From Sphingorhabdus sp. Alg231-15 (GTDB taxonomy: Bacteria; Pseudomonadota; Alphaproteobacteria; Sphingomonadales; Sphingomonadaceae), in contig NZ_LT703001.1 in NCBI RefSeq assembly GCF_900149705.1, forward strand, positions 806,001 to 870,000: a DNA stretch of 64,000 nt, given 5' to 3'. The stretch's first letter is position 1. Each line of letters opens with the position of its first letter. A model generated the notes under the pieces. It saw nothing but the letters and a program-made list of their open reading frames with translations. It had not been told where the DNA came from and made no database searches. The position numbers were made by a program, and so were the translations under genes. Below, piece after piece: positions 1 through 8,441 of this stretch.

Positions 1-953
1 TGATATTCGCGCAATATGACATGCCCCATAGCCATTGCCAGAGCGGCATCAGTGCCCTGTTTCGGGTGCAGCCATATATCGGAAAATTTTGCCGCTTCCG
101 AATAGTCGGGTGAAACGACAACCGATTTTGTGCCCTTGTAACGTGCTTCCGTATAGAAATGCGCGTCTGGCGTGCGCGTCTGTGGAACGTTCGAGCCCCA
201 GAGCATCAGGAAGCCGCTATTATACCAGTCAGCGCTTTCCGGCACATCAGTCTGTTCACCCCAGGTCATGGGAGAGGCGGGAGGCAGATCACAATACCAA
301 TCGTAAAAGGACATGCATGTGCCGCCGAGCAGCGACATGTAGCGCGAACCGGCCGCATAGGAGACCATCGACATAGCCGGGATCGGTGAGAAGCCAATCA
401 CCCGATCCGGGCCATATTTCTTGGCGGTATAAGCATTGGCCGCCGCGATGATTTCCGTTACCTCATCCCATTTGGCTCGGATGAAGCCGCCATGGCCGCG
501 AATTTTGGTATAACTGTTGCGTTTCGCCTTATCCTGCACAATGGAAGCCCAGGCCGCCACCGGTTCCATTGTTTTGCGTGCTTCGCGCCACAGTCGCATC
601 AGGCGCGAGCGGATCAGCGGATATTTCACCCGGTTAGCAGAGTAGATATACCAGCTATAGCTTGCACCCCGCGAACAGCCACGCGGTTCATGGTTTGGAA
701 GGTCAGGACGGGTACGCGGATAATCCGTCTGCTGCGTCTCCCAGGTTACGATCCCGCCTTTCACATAGACTTTCCACGAACAGCTACCGGTGCAGTTGAC
801 GCCATGAGTGGAGCGGACAATTTTGTCATGCTGCCACCGCTTGCGATAGCCATCTTCCCAGCGTCGGTCCTCACTGGTGGTGACACCATGACCATTGGCA
901 TAGGTCGCTTTGGTTTTGCTGAAAAAATTCAATCGGTCGAGAAGATGGCTCAT
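1..953 (-). CDS. narG: Respiratory nitrate reductase alpha subunit NarG (N-terminal 317 residues, gene runs off the left edge)
   Basis: This is the N-terminal third of the molybdenum catalytic subunit of membrane-bound respiratory nitrate reductase, which reduces nitrate to nitrite on the cytoplasmic face of the inner membrane. Reading leftward from the ATG at 951-953 gives [13 protein letters not shown]. Next comes the His/Cys-rich segment [11 protein letters not shown] plus a later [10 protein letters not shown], which in NarG bind the FS0 [4Fe-4S] cluster. Further on is [18 protein letters not shown], where the family's molybdenum-coordinating aspartate lies. No twin-arginine signal is present, as expected for cytoplasmic NarG. 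It starts 15 bp downstream of the narK stop, so narK-narG form one operon, presumably followed by narHJI outside the window. Transcription is probably driven by the FNR-type box upstream of narK. Confidence 0.96.
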   Translation of the reverse strand, partial: MSHLLDRLNFFSKTKATYANGHGVTTSEDRRWEDGYRKRWQHDKIVRSTHGVNCTGSCSWKVYVKGGIVTWETQQTDYPRTRPDLPNHEPRGCSRGASYSWYIYSANRVKYPLIRSRLMRLWREARKTMEPVAAWASIVQDKAKRNSYTKIRGHGGFIRAKWDEVTEIIAAANAYTAKKYGPDRVIGFSPIPAMSMVSYAAGSRYMSLLGGTCMSFYDWYCDLPPASPMTWGEQTDVPESADWYNSGFLMLWGSNVPQTRTPDAHFYTEARYKGTKSVVVSPDYSEAAKFSDIWLHPKQGTDAALAMAMGHVILREY

Positions 954-968
954 TGTTCGAATCCTCGT

Positions 969-3713
969 TCAGGCCGTGGCCGGGATAGGTGCGGCGGCTT
1001 CTCTGCCCCGCTCGATGTCGTGAAGCAGGCTTCCCCGCCGGGTGTAATAATTCCACGTGACGAAGGCGCAGGCCGCGTAGAAGATCAGGAAACCCCAGAG
1101 CGCCGCATTGGGCGTGCCAGTCATCGCAATCGAGCTGCCATAGGCTTTGGGGATGAAAAACGCTCCGTAGGCCGCGATCGCCGAAGTGAAACCGATGATA
1201 GCTGCCGATTCCTTCTCTGCGTTGCGAAGCTGCTCATTGGCAGGCAGCTCAGGCATCAAGCGACCCACTTCCTTGCGCATGATGATCGGTATCATCTGGA
1301 AGGTGGATGCATTGCCTACGCCGGTTGCAAAGAACAGCAGCATGAACATCGCAAAGAAGCCCCAGAATGCGCCTTCCTGTTCCTTGATGCCCAGGAAGTA
1401 GAGCACGCCAGCAACCGCCACGATCATCAGCAGGAAAGTCCAGAACGTAACTCGTCCTCCGCCCCATTTGTCGGATATCCAGCCGGTTGCTGCACGGGAA
1501 GCGGCACCAACCAATGGCCCGAGGAATACATATTGCAATGAATCCACATCGGGGAATGCAATTTTCGACAAGAGTGGGAAGCCAGCTGAATAGCCGATAA
1601 ATGAACCAAATGTCCCTGTGTAGAGGAAGCACATGATCCAGTTATGCTTGCGCTGGAAGATCACAGCCTGATCGGAGAAAGTGGCTTTTGCAGAGGCGAT
1701 GTCGTTCATGCCGAACCACGCAAGTACCGAGCTGATCAGGATGAATGGGATCCAGATGAAACCGGCATTTTGCATCCATAGCTGGCTGCCATCTTCCAGT
1801 AGCTGAGGTTCGCCCCCCATGGCACCAAAGACGCCAGCAGTAATGACAATCGGCACCGCAAATTGCATGACGGATACACCCGCATTGCCCAGACCCGCAT
1901 TGAGCGCCAGCGCATTCCCCTTCTGCCGTTTCGGGAAGAAGAAGCTGATATTGGCCATGGAGGAAGCGAAATTGCCACCACCAAGACCGCAGAGCAGCGC
2001 CAGTGTCAGGAAGATGAAATAGGGTGTTTCCGGATTTTGTACCGCATAGCCGATGCCAAATGCCGGCACCATCAATGACAATGTGGTGAACGTGGTCCAA
2101 AGCCTGCCGCCGAATATTGGCACCATGAAACTGTAGAATATTCGAAGCGTTGCGCCGGAAAGACCCGGTAAGGCCGCCAACCAGAAGAGCTGGTCGGTCG
2201 TATAGTTGAAACCAATGGACGGCAGCTTGGCGACCACCACCGACCAGACCAGCCAGACCGAGAAAGCGAGCAACAGGCAGGGGATGGAAATCCACAGGTT
2301 GCGCTGGGCTATTTTCGCGCCCCTGTCCGCCCAGAACTCTTCGTCCTCCGGCTCCCATTCCTCCAGCACTTTGCCGGTGGCGTGGGTCTTTTTGTGCACG
2401 GATGCGCTCTGGACATTTTCCATTTCGGGGAATTCGGGCAGTTCCGATATATGTTCACCAATGGCTCTGTGTTCCATCTGACGCACTGAGAAGTGCATCC
2501 ACGCAAGCGCAACACCCACCAGCAAGAAGAGCAGCATGTAGCAACTCGTCCAGATACCGGTGAGATCATTCATGGCGCCAAAGGCGATAGGCAAAATGAA
2601 GCCGCCGAGCCCGCCGATCATGCCAACAAGACCGCCGACGCTACCGACATTTTCGGGATAATAGACCGGAATATGCTTGTAGACTGCCGCCTTGCCCAGC
2701 GACATGAAGAAGCCGAGAACAAAAATAGTTACGACAAAGGGAACCAGCCCCATGGACGTCGAGAATTTAATCTCCCCCTGGATGCCGTGAATGATATAGT
2801 CCGTCTCCGGATAGCTCAGCATGAAAAGGCAAATTAACGACACACCGAAGGTCGCGTACATCACCTTTCGCGCGCCATAGCGATCCGACAAATAGCCCCC
2901 ATAGGCGCGAAACAGGCTGGCCGGTATGGAGTAAGCAGCCGCAAGCAGACCGGCCGTCTTGATGTCCAGCCCGTAAACGCTGATCAAGTAATTGGGTAGC
3001 CAGAGTGCCAGGGCAACAAAGGCACCGAAGACAAAGAAATAATAGAGGGCAAAACGCCAGACCTGCTGGTTCCTCAGCGGCTCAAGCTGCATTAACGCCG
3101 AACGCGGTTTTTCGCCGCTCCGTTTGCGGGACTCTATTTCCGGATCATCTTCGGTTGTGAACCAGAAAAAAATCGCCGTTGCCGCCAGCACCACTGCCCA
3201 GACCTGCGCCACTGCCGTCCAGCCATAAGCGACCAGCACCAGAGGTGCCAAAAGCTTGGTAACGGCCGCACCAACATTACCAGCACCGAAAATGCCAAGT
3301 GCGGTTCCCTGCTTTTTCTGTGAATACCATTTGGATACATAGGCGATACCGACTGCAAAACTGCCACCAGCGAGGCCAACGCCCAATGCGGCGATGAGCA
3401 TCACGATATAGCTATCCGCCCATGAGAGCAGAAACGTCGCGAGCGCCGCGGCCAGCATGGTCAATGAAAATACCAACCGTCCGCCATATTGGTCGGTCCA
3501 GATGCCCAGAAAAATCCGGGAGAGTGATCCGGTCAGGATCGGTGTACCGACAAGCAAACCGAACTGGGTATCAGACAGACCCAGATCTTCTTTTATCTGG
3601 ATTCCGATAATCGAGAATATTGTCCAGACCGCAAAACAGATGGTGAAAGCGAAGGTGCTCATCCCCAACGCCTTATGTTGCTGTCCCGATGTTACGCTGG
3701 CGATATCTTGCAC
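969..3713 (-). CDS. narK: Fused NarK1-NarK2-type nitrate/nitrite transporter (two MFS domains)
   Basis: This inner-membrane transporter brings nitrate in and exports nitrite for the nitrate reductase encoded next to it. At 914 residues it is twice the usual length. Residues about 1-430 form one 12-helix major facilitator domain, a charged linker of about 50 residues (VLEEWEPEDEEFWADRG) follows, and a second 12-helix domain runs to the C terminus. NarK1-NarK2 fusions are known in Paracoccus and other alphaproteobacteria, where one half is a proton symporter and the other a nitrate/nitrite antiporter. Both halves carry glycine-rich helices such as VGSVGGLVGMIGGLGGF and LLCGLGGGNFASSM, like the nitrate signatures of the NarK family. 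The GTG start at 3711-3713 is chosen because GGAGA lies about 6 nt upstream. An FNR-type box sits 78 bp before the start. Confidence 0.95.
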   Translation of the reverse strand: MQDIASVTSGQQHKALGMSTFAFTICFAVWTIFSIIGIQIKEDLGLSDTQFGLLVGTPILTGSLSRIFLGIWTDQYGGRLVFSLTMLAAALATFLLSWADSYIVMLIAALGVGLAGGSFAVGIAYVSKWYSQKKQGTALGIFGAGNVGAAVTKLLAPLVLVAYGWTAVAQVWAVVLAATAIFFWFTTEDDPEIESRKRSGEKPRSALMQLEPLRNQQVWRFALYYFFVFGAFVALALWLPNYLISVYGLDIKTAGLLAAAYSIPASLFRAYGGYLSDRYGARKVMYATFGVSLICLFMLSYPETDYIIHGIQGEIKFSTSMGLVPFVVTIFVLGFFMSLGKAAVYKHIPVYYPENVGSVGGLVGMIGGLGGFILPIAFGAMNDLTGIWTSCYMLLFLLVGVALAWMHFSVRQMEHRAIGEHISELPEFPEMENVQSASVHKKTHATGKVLEEWEPEDEEFWADRGAKIAQRNLWISIPCLLLAFSVWLVWSVVVAKLPSIGFNYTTDQLFWLAALPGLSGATLRIFYSFMVPIFGGRLWTTFTTLSLMVPAFGIGYAVQNPETPYFIFLTLALLCGLGGGNFASSMANISFFFPKRQKGNALALNAGLGNAGVSVMQFAVPIVITAGVFGAMGGEPQLLEDGSQLWMQNAGFIWIPFILISSVLAWFGMNDIASAKATFSDQAVIFQRKHNWIMCFLYTGTFGSFIGYSAGFPLLSKIAFPDVDSLQYVFLGPLVGAASRAATGWISDKWGGGRVTFWTFLLMIVAVAGVLYFLGIKEQEGAFWGFFAMFMLLFFATGVGNASTFQMIPIIMRKEVGRLMPELPANEQLRNAEKESAAIIGFTSAIAAYGAFFIPKAYGSSIAMTGTPNAALWGFLIFYAACAFVTWNYYTRRGSLLHDIERGREAAAPIPATA

Positions 3714-3790
3714 GGCATGTCTCCATCAATGCGAAAGGACCGCTGGTCCCTGATTGAACATTGCTTTTGATTGCAGCCATTTGTGCGGCT

Positions 3791-3804
3791 TTGATCTGGA
3801 TCAA
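3791..3804 (-). promoter_or_regulatory. FNR/Dnr-type box upstream of narK
   Basis: TTGATCTGGATCAA is a perfect match to the TTGAT-N4-ATCAA palindrome bound by FNR-family activators. Its centre (3797.5) is 84 bp before the narK GTG. Class II activation (centre at -41.5) would place the transcript start near 3756 and leave a leader of about 43 nt, so oxygen- or NO-responsive activation of narK-narG is likely. Confidence 0.85.
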
Positions 3805-3893
3805 ATGCTGCAAATACCGGGTAAATTAGGAAAAATATCATTTCGCGATTTGCCCAAATTCGCGATTGGCTTTGGAATCTTTCAAATGATCTC

Positions 3894-3907
3894 TTGATAT
3901 ACATCAA
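3894..3907 (+). promoter_or_regulatory. FNR/Dnr-type box upstream of the CRP/FNR-family regulator gene
   Basis: TTGATATACATCAA is a second perfect TTGAT-N4-ATCAA palindrome in the same divergent intergenic region. It lies 45 bp upstream of the preferred regulator start at 3953. At -41.5 geometry the transcript would begin near 3942, almost at the start codon, so the site may serve autoregulation, possibly repression, rather than simple activation. It could also be a distal second site for narK. Confidence 0.75.
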
Positions 3908-3952
3908 TTCGATGCGCAAGGTTTTGGACTAGCGAATCAGAGGATGAATTTG

Positions 3953-4666
3953 ATGCGGTCACAGGACATGGATGCGGTTCGCGATCTGCCGATATTTGCC
4001 GGCATGGCAGATGAAAATTTCGAAGACCTGGTATCGGTTGCCTTTCTTCAGAATTTTCCCGCTCAGGTTGATTTGATCCGTGAGGGGGACAGCGCGGATT
4101 TTCTGTACATATTGGTTGAAGGATCGGCCGAACTGTTCGCGAGCAATGAAGGACGCGAAACCAGCATGGCGATCGTGAAGCCCATATCGGCGTTCATCCT
4201 CGCTGCGGTTTTGATTGACGCGGTTTGCCTGATGTCGGCCAGAACGCTGACGGCATCGCGATTACTTATGATACCGGCGGAACATATCCGGCGCCATTTT
4301 GCCGAGGATAAGGTCTTTGCCGTGGCCATCGCATCCGAACTGTCAAAAGCCTATCGCCAGATTGTCAAAATGCACAAGGAAACTAAGTTGCGTCCAGCTT
4401 TTGAACGACTGGCAAATTATCTGCTGCGTCTCTCGCATGAGAATGACGGCGCTTCCAGTTTTGCCCTGCCGGCGGACAAGAGGACCATTGCCGCCCTGTT
4501 AAGTATGACCCCTGAAAACCTGTCCCGGTCATTTGGGGCATTGAACACGCATGGCGTTCGGGTGCAGGGGGCGACTGTACATATTGATGACCAACAGGCG
4601 CTGGAAAAATTTGCGTGCCCCAATCCGCTGATCGACAATCCTGAAATCGGCCTGGGCGTGCGCTAA
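3953..4666 (+). CDS. CRP/FNR-family transcription regulator of nitrate respiration (NnrR/Dnr-like)
   Basis: The protein has a cyclic-nucleotide-binding-type beta-roll (roughly residues 10-120), a long dimer helix and a C-terminal winged helix-turn-helix. The recognition helix reads MTPENLSRSFGAL. The E..SR pattern is the one FNR uses to read TTGAT half-sites, and it matches the boxes around this gene. The N-terminal cysteine cluster that holds the [4Fe-4S] oxygen sensor in FNR is absent, so it resembles the NnrR/Dnr group, thought to sense NO through haem. The longest reading frame opens at ATG 3944. I prefer ATG 3953 because AGAGGA at 3939-3944 is correctly spaced for it. The stop overlaps the convergent nnrS stop by 4 bp. 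Expected targets are narK-narG, the porin-nnrS operon and itself. Confidence 0.88.
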   Translation: MRSQDMDAVRDLPIFAGMADENFEDLVSVAFLQNFPAQVDLIREGDSADFLYILVEGSAELFASNEGRETSMAIVKPISAFILAAVLIDAVCLMSARTLTASRLLMIPAEHIRRHFAEDKVFAVAIASELSKAYRQIVKMHKETKLRPAFERLANYLLRLSHENDGASSFALPADKRTIAALLSMTPENLSRSFGALNTHGVRVQGATVHIDDQQALEKFACPNPLIDNPEIGLGVR

Positions 4667-5853
4667 CGCCGCGGCGCGAATAGCATTGGCCCATATAATA
4701 TTGCGAAAAGCAGGAAGCCCGATGCCCAGACCATGCCCGCAATCGACATCGCCAGAGCGTAACCCATATCGCCAAATGGCAAAATGATGCGCAGCAGTGC
4801 GCCAATGAATATCAACAGATAAATCACCACCGTTCCGGTCCCGGCGCGCAGTTCCCGCCCGCAATGACCCAAGCTGGCTCTCGTCATCACCGCCATCGTG
4901 AGCTGACCGATCGCCCCTGTTGTCAGGGCATGCAAGGCATGAGCCGCAGTTAAAATGTCAGGCCGCAAAATGGCGAGTCCGATCATGCCAAAAGAGGCCG
5001 GTATCCAGATATAGGCGATATGCAAAACCAGCACGAGCGGGTCGCGCGCTACCGCCCATCCACACCATCGGACAAGACGAACCAGATGTAGAGCCGCGAT
5101 AATCAAAAAGCCCCAACCCGTGACAATGAATGTAGGAGCCATGATCCAGCAGGTCATGACCAGAGCGGAAATCAGCAAGGTCATTTTATCGAACAGATTG
5201 AAAGATATCGGCAATGGCAACATGCCTTGCTTCTTCATCCAATTGGTTGTGAAGGAGGGAATGATGCGGCCACCGATCAGCATCATCAATATCGTGATCA
5301 GCGCCAGTGCCAATCGCTGCCCGGCCTGGTAAGGCAGGTTCAGCGCAGGTTCCGCATGCCAGATAAGATTGCTGACCGCAAAAAGGGTGATGAGCGCACA
5401 AATGGGTATGTTTCGCCAGTTCTGGCCAGCGATTACTTCCCGCCAGGCCAAACCCATAACCGCAAACAGGAAAAGGCAATCAACGACAGCAATTACTGCG
5501 GCATTGCCGCCAATGAACATCACGACCCGGCCAGCCAGCCAGAGCACGAACAGCAAAGCCAGCGGCGTGTCCATGACCGGCAATCGACCGGTCCAGTTGG
5601 GGATTGCAGTCATAATAAATCCCGTGACCACCGCGCCGACATATCCAAAGATCATCTCATGCGCGTGCCAGCCCAGTGCATCACCATCCGCCCCGATCCG
5701 ATAGCCATGCGTGAAGGCTGCCATCCATAGCGGGATGGCCAGCCCGGCAAACAGGGCGGCGGAAAAGAAAAAGGGTCGAAAGCCATGGCTGAAAAAGGCA
5801 GGTCCAGAATATGCTCGCCGCTTGTCACCCGGGTTTTGCTCCAATTCAGCCAT
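4663..5853 (-). CDS. nnrS: NnrS family haem-copper membrane protein (nitrosative stress)
   Basis: This 396-residue, about 12-helix inner-membrane protein belongs to the NnrS family, whose members bind haem and copper, accompany denitrification genes and protect cells from nitric oxide. The family-typical opening FFSHGFRPFFFSAALFAG lies near residues 21-38 and is followed by WHAHEMIFGYVGAVVTGFI and IPNWTGRLP. The conserved histidines (WHAHE, and others in later helices) are the likely metal ligands. The start ATG at 5851-5853 overlaps the stop of the upstream porin gene as ATGA, so the two are translationally coupled. With narGK and the regulator, it suggests that the cell has to cope with NO or nitrite derived from nitrate respiration. 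Confidence 0.93.
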   Translation of the reverse strand: MAELEQNPGDKRRAYSGPAFFSHGFRPFFFSAALFAGLAIPLWMAAFTHGYRIGADGDALGWHAHEMIFGYVGAVVTGFIMTAIPNWTGRLPVMDTPLALLFVLWLAGRVVMFIGGNAAVIAVVDCLFLFAVMGLAWREVIAGQNWRNIPICALITLFAVSNLIWHAEPALNLPYQAGQRLALALITILMMLIGGRIIPSFTTNWMKKQGMLPLPISFNLFDKMTLLISALVMTCWIMAPTFIVTGWGFLIIAALHLVRLVRWCGWAVARDPLVLVLHIAYIWIPASFGMIGLAILRPDILTAAHALHALTTGAIGQLTMAVMTRASLGHCGRELRAGTGTVVIYLLIFIGALLRIILPFGDMGYALAMSIAGMVWASGFLLFAILYGPMLFAPRR

Positions 5854-7088
5854 CAGAATTTAAGCTGGGTCGTAAACCAGAATTTCTGTGTATCGGTCGC
5901 GAATCCATCACTGTCATAGTCGGCATATTTTAATGACATAGAGACATGCTTGCCAAAGTTTCGCGCGATCAGGAAATTCCATTCCGTGCCATAGTCGAGA
6001 TCACCGCCGGTTGATTTATAATCATGGTACAGCGCGCGGAAGGTCGTTCCTTTCAGCCACGCAGGGCCAGCCGGTTTGACGACCACGTCGCCATAGAGAT
6101 CACGCAAGCCATTTGCCGGGGTATTGAGAAATTTATCGGCCCAGCCATTAAATTTGTGCAGGGTTGCGAGCGGTGTTTGCAGCGCGGTGGTGCCGTCACC
6201 GTCCAGCCTTTCCAGTCCGACCTTCACGGTCACCGGACCAGCAGCAACTCCCGGTTCCAACAACAGATAATCATGCCGAAAATTGGCCGGATTTGGTCCA
6301 TGATCAGACTGCCGGGCATATTCTGCCGTATAGAGCAATTTTGCTCCGCCTAAATCCTGCTTGCCAGCCAGACGCATGCCATATGTTTGCGATGATGCGC
6401 CCGGAGCATCCGGGATCTTCAGCAGATAGGCATAGGTAGTAACATTACCGATGATCGGTGCCTTGTAGCTTGCCCGGATGAGATGAATATCATTGTTTCG
6501 AAAAGTTCCGCGCGGTGAGTCCGGACCAAATATTCGCTGCACCCGCCAGCTATATCCATAGGTCGCCGAAAAGCCCTTGGCAGGCGCTACGGTCACCAAT
6601 GCCGCATCCATTGTCTGGTCATTCTGCCGCCAGCCAACCGAACCAACCCATCGCTGGTTGTCGAGATTAATAGCTTGTCGGCCCGCCTTGGCATCGACAA
6701 TCCCAGCATGCCGCCAGCGGATATAGGCCTGGTTTAAGACAACATCCTCGGGATCAGCCACCACGGGAAATTGTGTCTTCCCGTTCAGCGTATCGTTAAA
6801 CTTCTCCGCGCCAACGTTGGAAATCGCCTCCATTTCCAGCTTGGCGCTGAGGCCTTGCCATTCGATTGTTTCAAGACCGGCCTTTATCCGCACTGTCGAT
6901 GCCGTTGCATTGCGCGGAAGCCCGTCCTGATCGACGGTCTCAAGACGGTATCGTAAATCTGCGTAGGGTTTCAGCTGATCGACCACCTGCGTTTCGTCTT
7001 CCCCTTTTTCCGCCAAGGCTGGCTGCGGAAAAACGGGCATAGCCATCATGGCCAGAGGCAGTATCGAACATTTGAAAAACTGAACCAT
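5853..7088 (-). CDS. Alginate-export-family outer-membrane porin
   Basis: This is a predicted outer-membrane beta-barrel. After a signal peptide (MVQFFK...PALA, cleaved near residue 26) come alternating amphipathic strands and a C terminus ending KFWFTTQLKF, with the terminal phenylalanine typical of barrel proteins. The segment AYIRWRHAGIVDAKAGRQAI resembles the alginate_exp porin family. The frame is open to an ATG at 7121, but I take 7088 because GGGAG lies just upstream and the signal peptide begins there. The gene is coupled to nnrS by an ATGA overlap and preceded by an FNR-type box. Such porins often accompany nitrate and denitrification genes in proteobacteria. A role in nitrate or nitrite passage is inference from context, and the natural solute is unknown. 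Confidence 0.82.
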   Translation of the reverse strand: MVQFFKCSILPLAMMAMPVFPQPALAEKGEDETQVVDQLKPYADLRYRLETVDQDGLPRNATASTVRIKAGLETIEWQGLSAKLEMEAISNVGAEKFNDTLNGKTQFPVVADPEDVVLNQAYIRWRHAGIVDAKAGRQAINLDNQRWVGSVGWRQNDQTMDAALVTVAPAKGFSATYGYSWRVQRIFGPDSPRGTFRNNDIHLIRASYKAPIIGNVTTYAYLLKIPDAPGASSQTYGMRLAGKQDLGGAKLLYTAEYARQSDHGPNPANFRHDYLLLEPGVAAGPVTVKVGLERLDGDGTTALQTPLATLHKFNGWADKFLNTPANGLRDLYGDVVVKPAGPAWLKGTTFRALYHDYKSTGGDLDYGTEWNFLIARNFGKHVSMSLKYADYDSDGFATDTQKFWFTTQLKF

Positions 7089-7146
7089 TTTATCGCTCCC
7101 GGAGAAATTGGGGATTTCCATCTAGCGACAGTTTGATCTGTTGAAA

Positions 7147-7160
7147 TTGATTTATATCAA
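7147..7160 (-). promoter_or_regulatory. FNR/Dnr-type box upstream of the porin-nnrS operon
   Basis: TTGATTTATATCAA is a perfect TTGAT-N4-ATCAA palindrome centred 66 bp before the porin ATG at 7088. With the centre at -41.5 the transcript would start near 7112, leaving a 24-nt leader. The palindrome also faces the divergent acetyltransferase gene, whose start is about 90 bp away. Confidence 0.82.
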
Positions 7161-7250
7161 GAGCAGGAAAAGAGAGCACTGTGCGTCCACAGATGCGCTC
7201 CAGACAAAAGTCAGTCCTTTCTGACAATGAAATTTCTGATACGAGGGTGG

Positions 7251-7883
7251 ATGATAATGACTGTTCCAAAACAGATACCATATACGCGAAACAGGATTTC
7301 GGCTGAAAAGGAAGAGCGAATCCGCGCTGCTGTCCGCGGCGCGCAATCTCTGCCTACAGAAAATGTGATGTCCCGTATTGCCGTTGCAGACGATGCGTCT
7401 TTGTTCCACGCCTTTTTAAACGATCCTCAAATAAGCGCACCGATCTATACGCTGCCACGCCCCTTGACCATTGAAGCGGTGGAGCAGTTTATTGCCAAAC
7501 ATGTGGCGGAACAGGACAAGGGTGAAGGCATGCTGTTTCTGAACTTCAACTCAGATGGCGAGATTGGAGGTTATCAGGATATTTGTATCTGGCCGCAATG
7601 GGCCGCCGGAGAATTGGGCGGTGCCGTCCATCCTGACCGGCAAGGCAAAAGGAAGGGGATTGAGGGCGCGAAGCTGGGCTTTGACTGGATGTTTGATGTT
7701 TTGGGTCTGGATTTGATCTGCGAAACAGCCGCGCTGGACAATCATCGAACCGCGCGCCTTCTGGACGGCTTGGGCTTTAAACGAATGGGCGAAACGCTGA
7801 GCCAACGCGACGATGGCACGACGCGTGCTTCACTGGTCTGGGAAATTTCCAAAGAGCAATGGAGCAGAAAGCACGGCGATTGA
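7251..7883 (+). CDS. GNAT family N-acetyltransferase (RimJ/RimL type)
   Basis: This is an acetyl-CoA-dependent N-acetyltransferase of the subgroup that modifies small amines or protein N termini. The GNAT core is visible. A beta-strand segment near VMSRIAVADDASLFHAFLND is followed by GEIGGYQDICIWPQ. The acetyl-CoA loop is GGAVHPDRQGKRKGIEGAKL, in which the usual Q/RxxGxG/A is changed to RQGKRKG. The C-terminal ETAALDNHRTARLLDGLGFK is the classic ending of the fold. The reading frame begins at 7227, but GAGGGTGG at 7243-7250 directly precedes ATG 7251, and ATG 7257 is also possible. It stands alone between the divergent porin operon and a convergent epoxide-hydrolase-like gene. The substrate cannot be told from the sequence. 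Confidence 0.8.
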   Translation: MIMTVPKQIPYTRNRISAEKEERIRAAVRGAQSLPTENVMSRIAVADDASLFHAFLNDPQISAPIYTLPRPLTIEAVEQFIAKHVAEQDKGEGMLFLNFNSDGEIGGYQDICIWPQWAAGELGGAVHPDRQGKRKGIEGAKLGFDWMFDVLGLDLICETAALDNHRTARLLDGLGFKRMGETLSQRDDGTTRASLVWEISKEQWSRKHGD

Positions 7884-7893
7884 GAAAGCAATC

Positions 7894-8265
7894 CTATACG
7901 GAAAGCGGCTTTGTGTAGGTCGCCATATCAAAATAATCCCGCCAGACTTTGATCTTCCCATTCTCCATCTCAAACACGCCGCAGCAAGGCAAGTCTACCG
8001 CGATATCGCCAATCATTGTACGATCGAGGCGCTCGGCGATGACGATATCACCGTCCTCCAACAGACTAAGAATATCCCAATCGGTCCTTGTCCAATTGCT
8101 GATAAATCCCGCTATAAACGGCTTCAGGCTGTCATGACCCGAAACCGGGGCTGCGGGCATATTGTGATAGACACCGTCGACTGTGAAATATTCCACCAGC
8201 GCATCAGCATCCAGCCGTGACCATGCCTCGATAAACTCTCTGACGATTTCCTTATTAGACGGCAT
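7894..8265 (-). CDS. Limonene-1,2-epoxide hydrolase-like / SnoaL-like NTF2-fold protein
   Basis: This 123-residue NTF2-fold protein closely resembles the catalytic domain of limonene-1,2-epoxide hydrolases. The N terminus has IVREFIEAWSRLDADALVEY and the core has VAERLDR-like spacing (IAERLDRTMIG). The C terminus has the diagnostic WRDYFD. In limonene epoxide hydrolase an Asp-Arg-Asp triad activates water. Arg and Asp of ERLDR and the first Asp of WRDYFD are candidates for it here, so an enzymatic role is plausible, but many SnoaL-like relatives of this size have other functions. The gene converges on the acetyltransferase (10 bp between stops). No operon partner is visible. Confidence 0.75.
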   Translation of the reverse strand: MPSNKEIVREFIEAWSRLDADALVEYFTVDGVYHNMPAAPVSGHDSLKPFIAGFISNWTRTDWDILSLLEDGDIVIAERLDRTMIGDIAVDLPCCGVFEMENGKIKVWRDYFDMATYTKPLSV

Positions 8266-8328
8266 GCCTTATCTCGCTGGCAATGTTACTTTGATCCGAC
8301 AATCTAGATGATTTGACTTGCGGTGTCG

Positions 8329-8386
8329 AACGTCCGCTTTTCCGCCCAGAGCGGTCAGAACCAGACATTCTGCTAACGGCCCAGTC
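8329..8386. repeat. Possible degenerate copy of the hairpin repeat
   Basis: The stretch beginning AACGTCCGCTTTTCCGCCC and continuing through AGAGCGG to CCAGACATTCTGCTAAC looks like a decayed relative of the GTCCGCTTTCGGGAT hairpins found at 11.9-15.9 kb. The GTCCGCTTTT start is shared and inverted arms (GTCCGCT, AGAGCGG) are partly kept. It lies just upstream of the tyrosine recombinase gene. The similarity is weak enough to be coincidental. Confidence 0.4.
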
Positions 8387-8441
8387 CTTAACGCTACTCT
8401 GCTGAGTTTTCTCTTGGCCATTCCGGTCAAGGAGAAAGTAA

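Noticed and set aside
492-1541. Long 349-codon frame on the plus strand
   Set aside because: It is antisense to narG and narK, which match known families over their full length; the frame has no family resemblance of its own.
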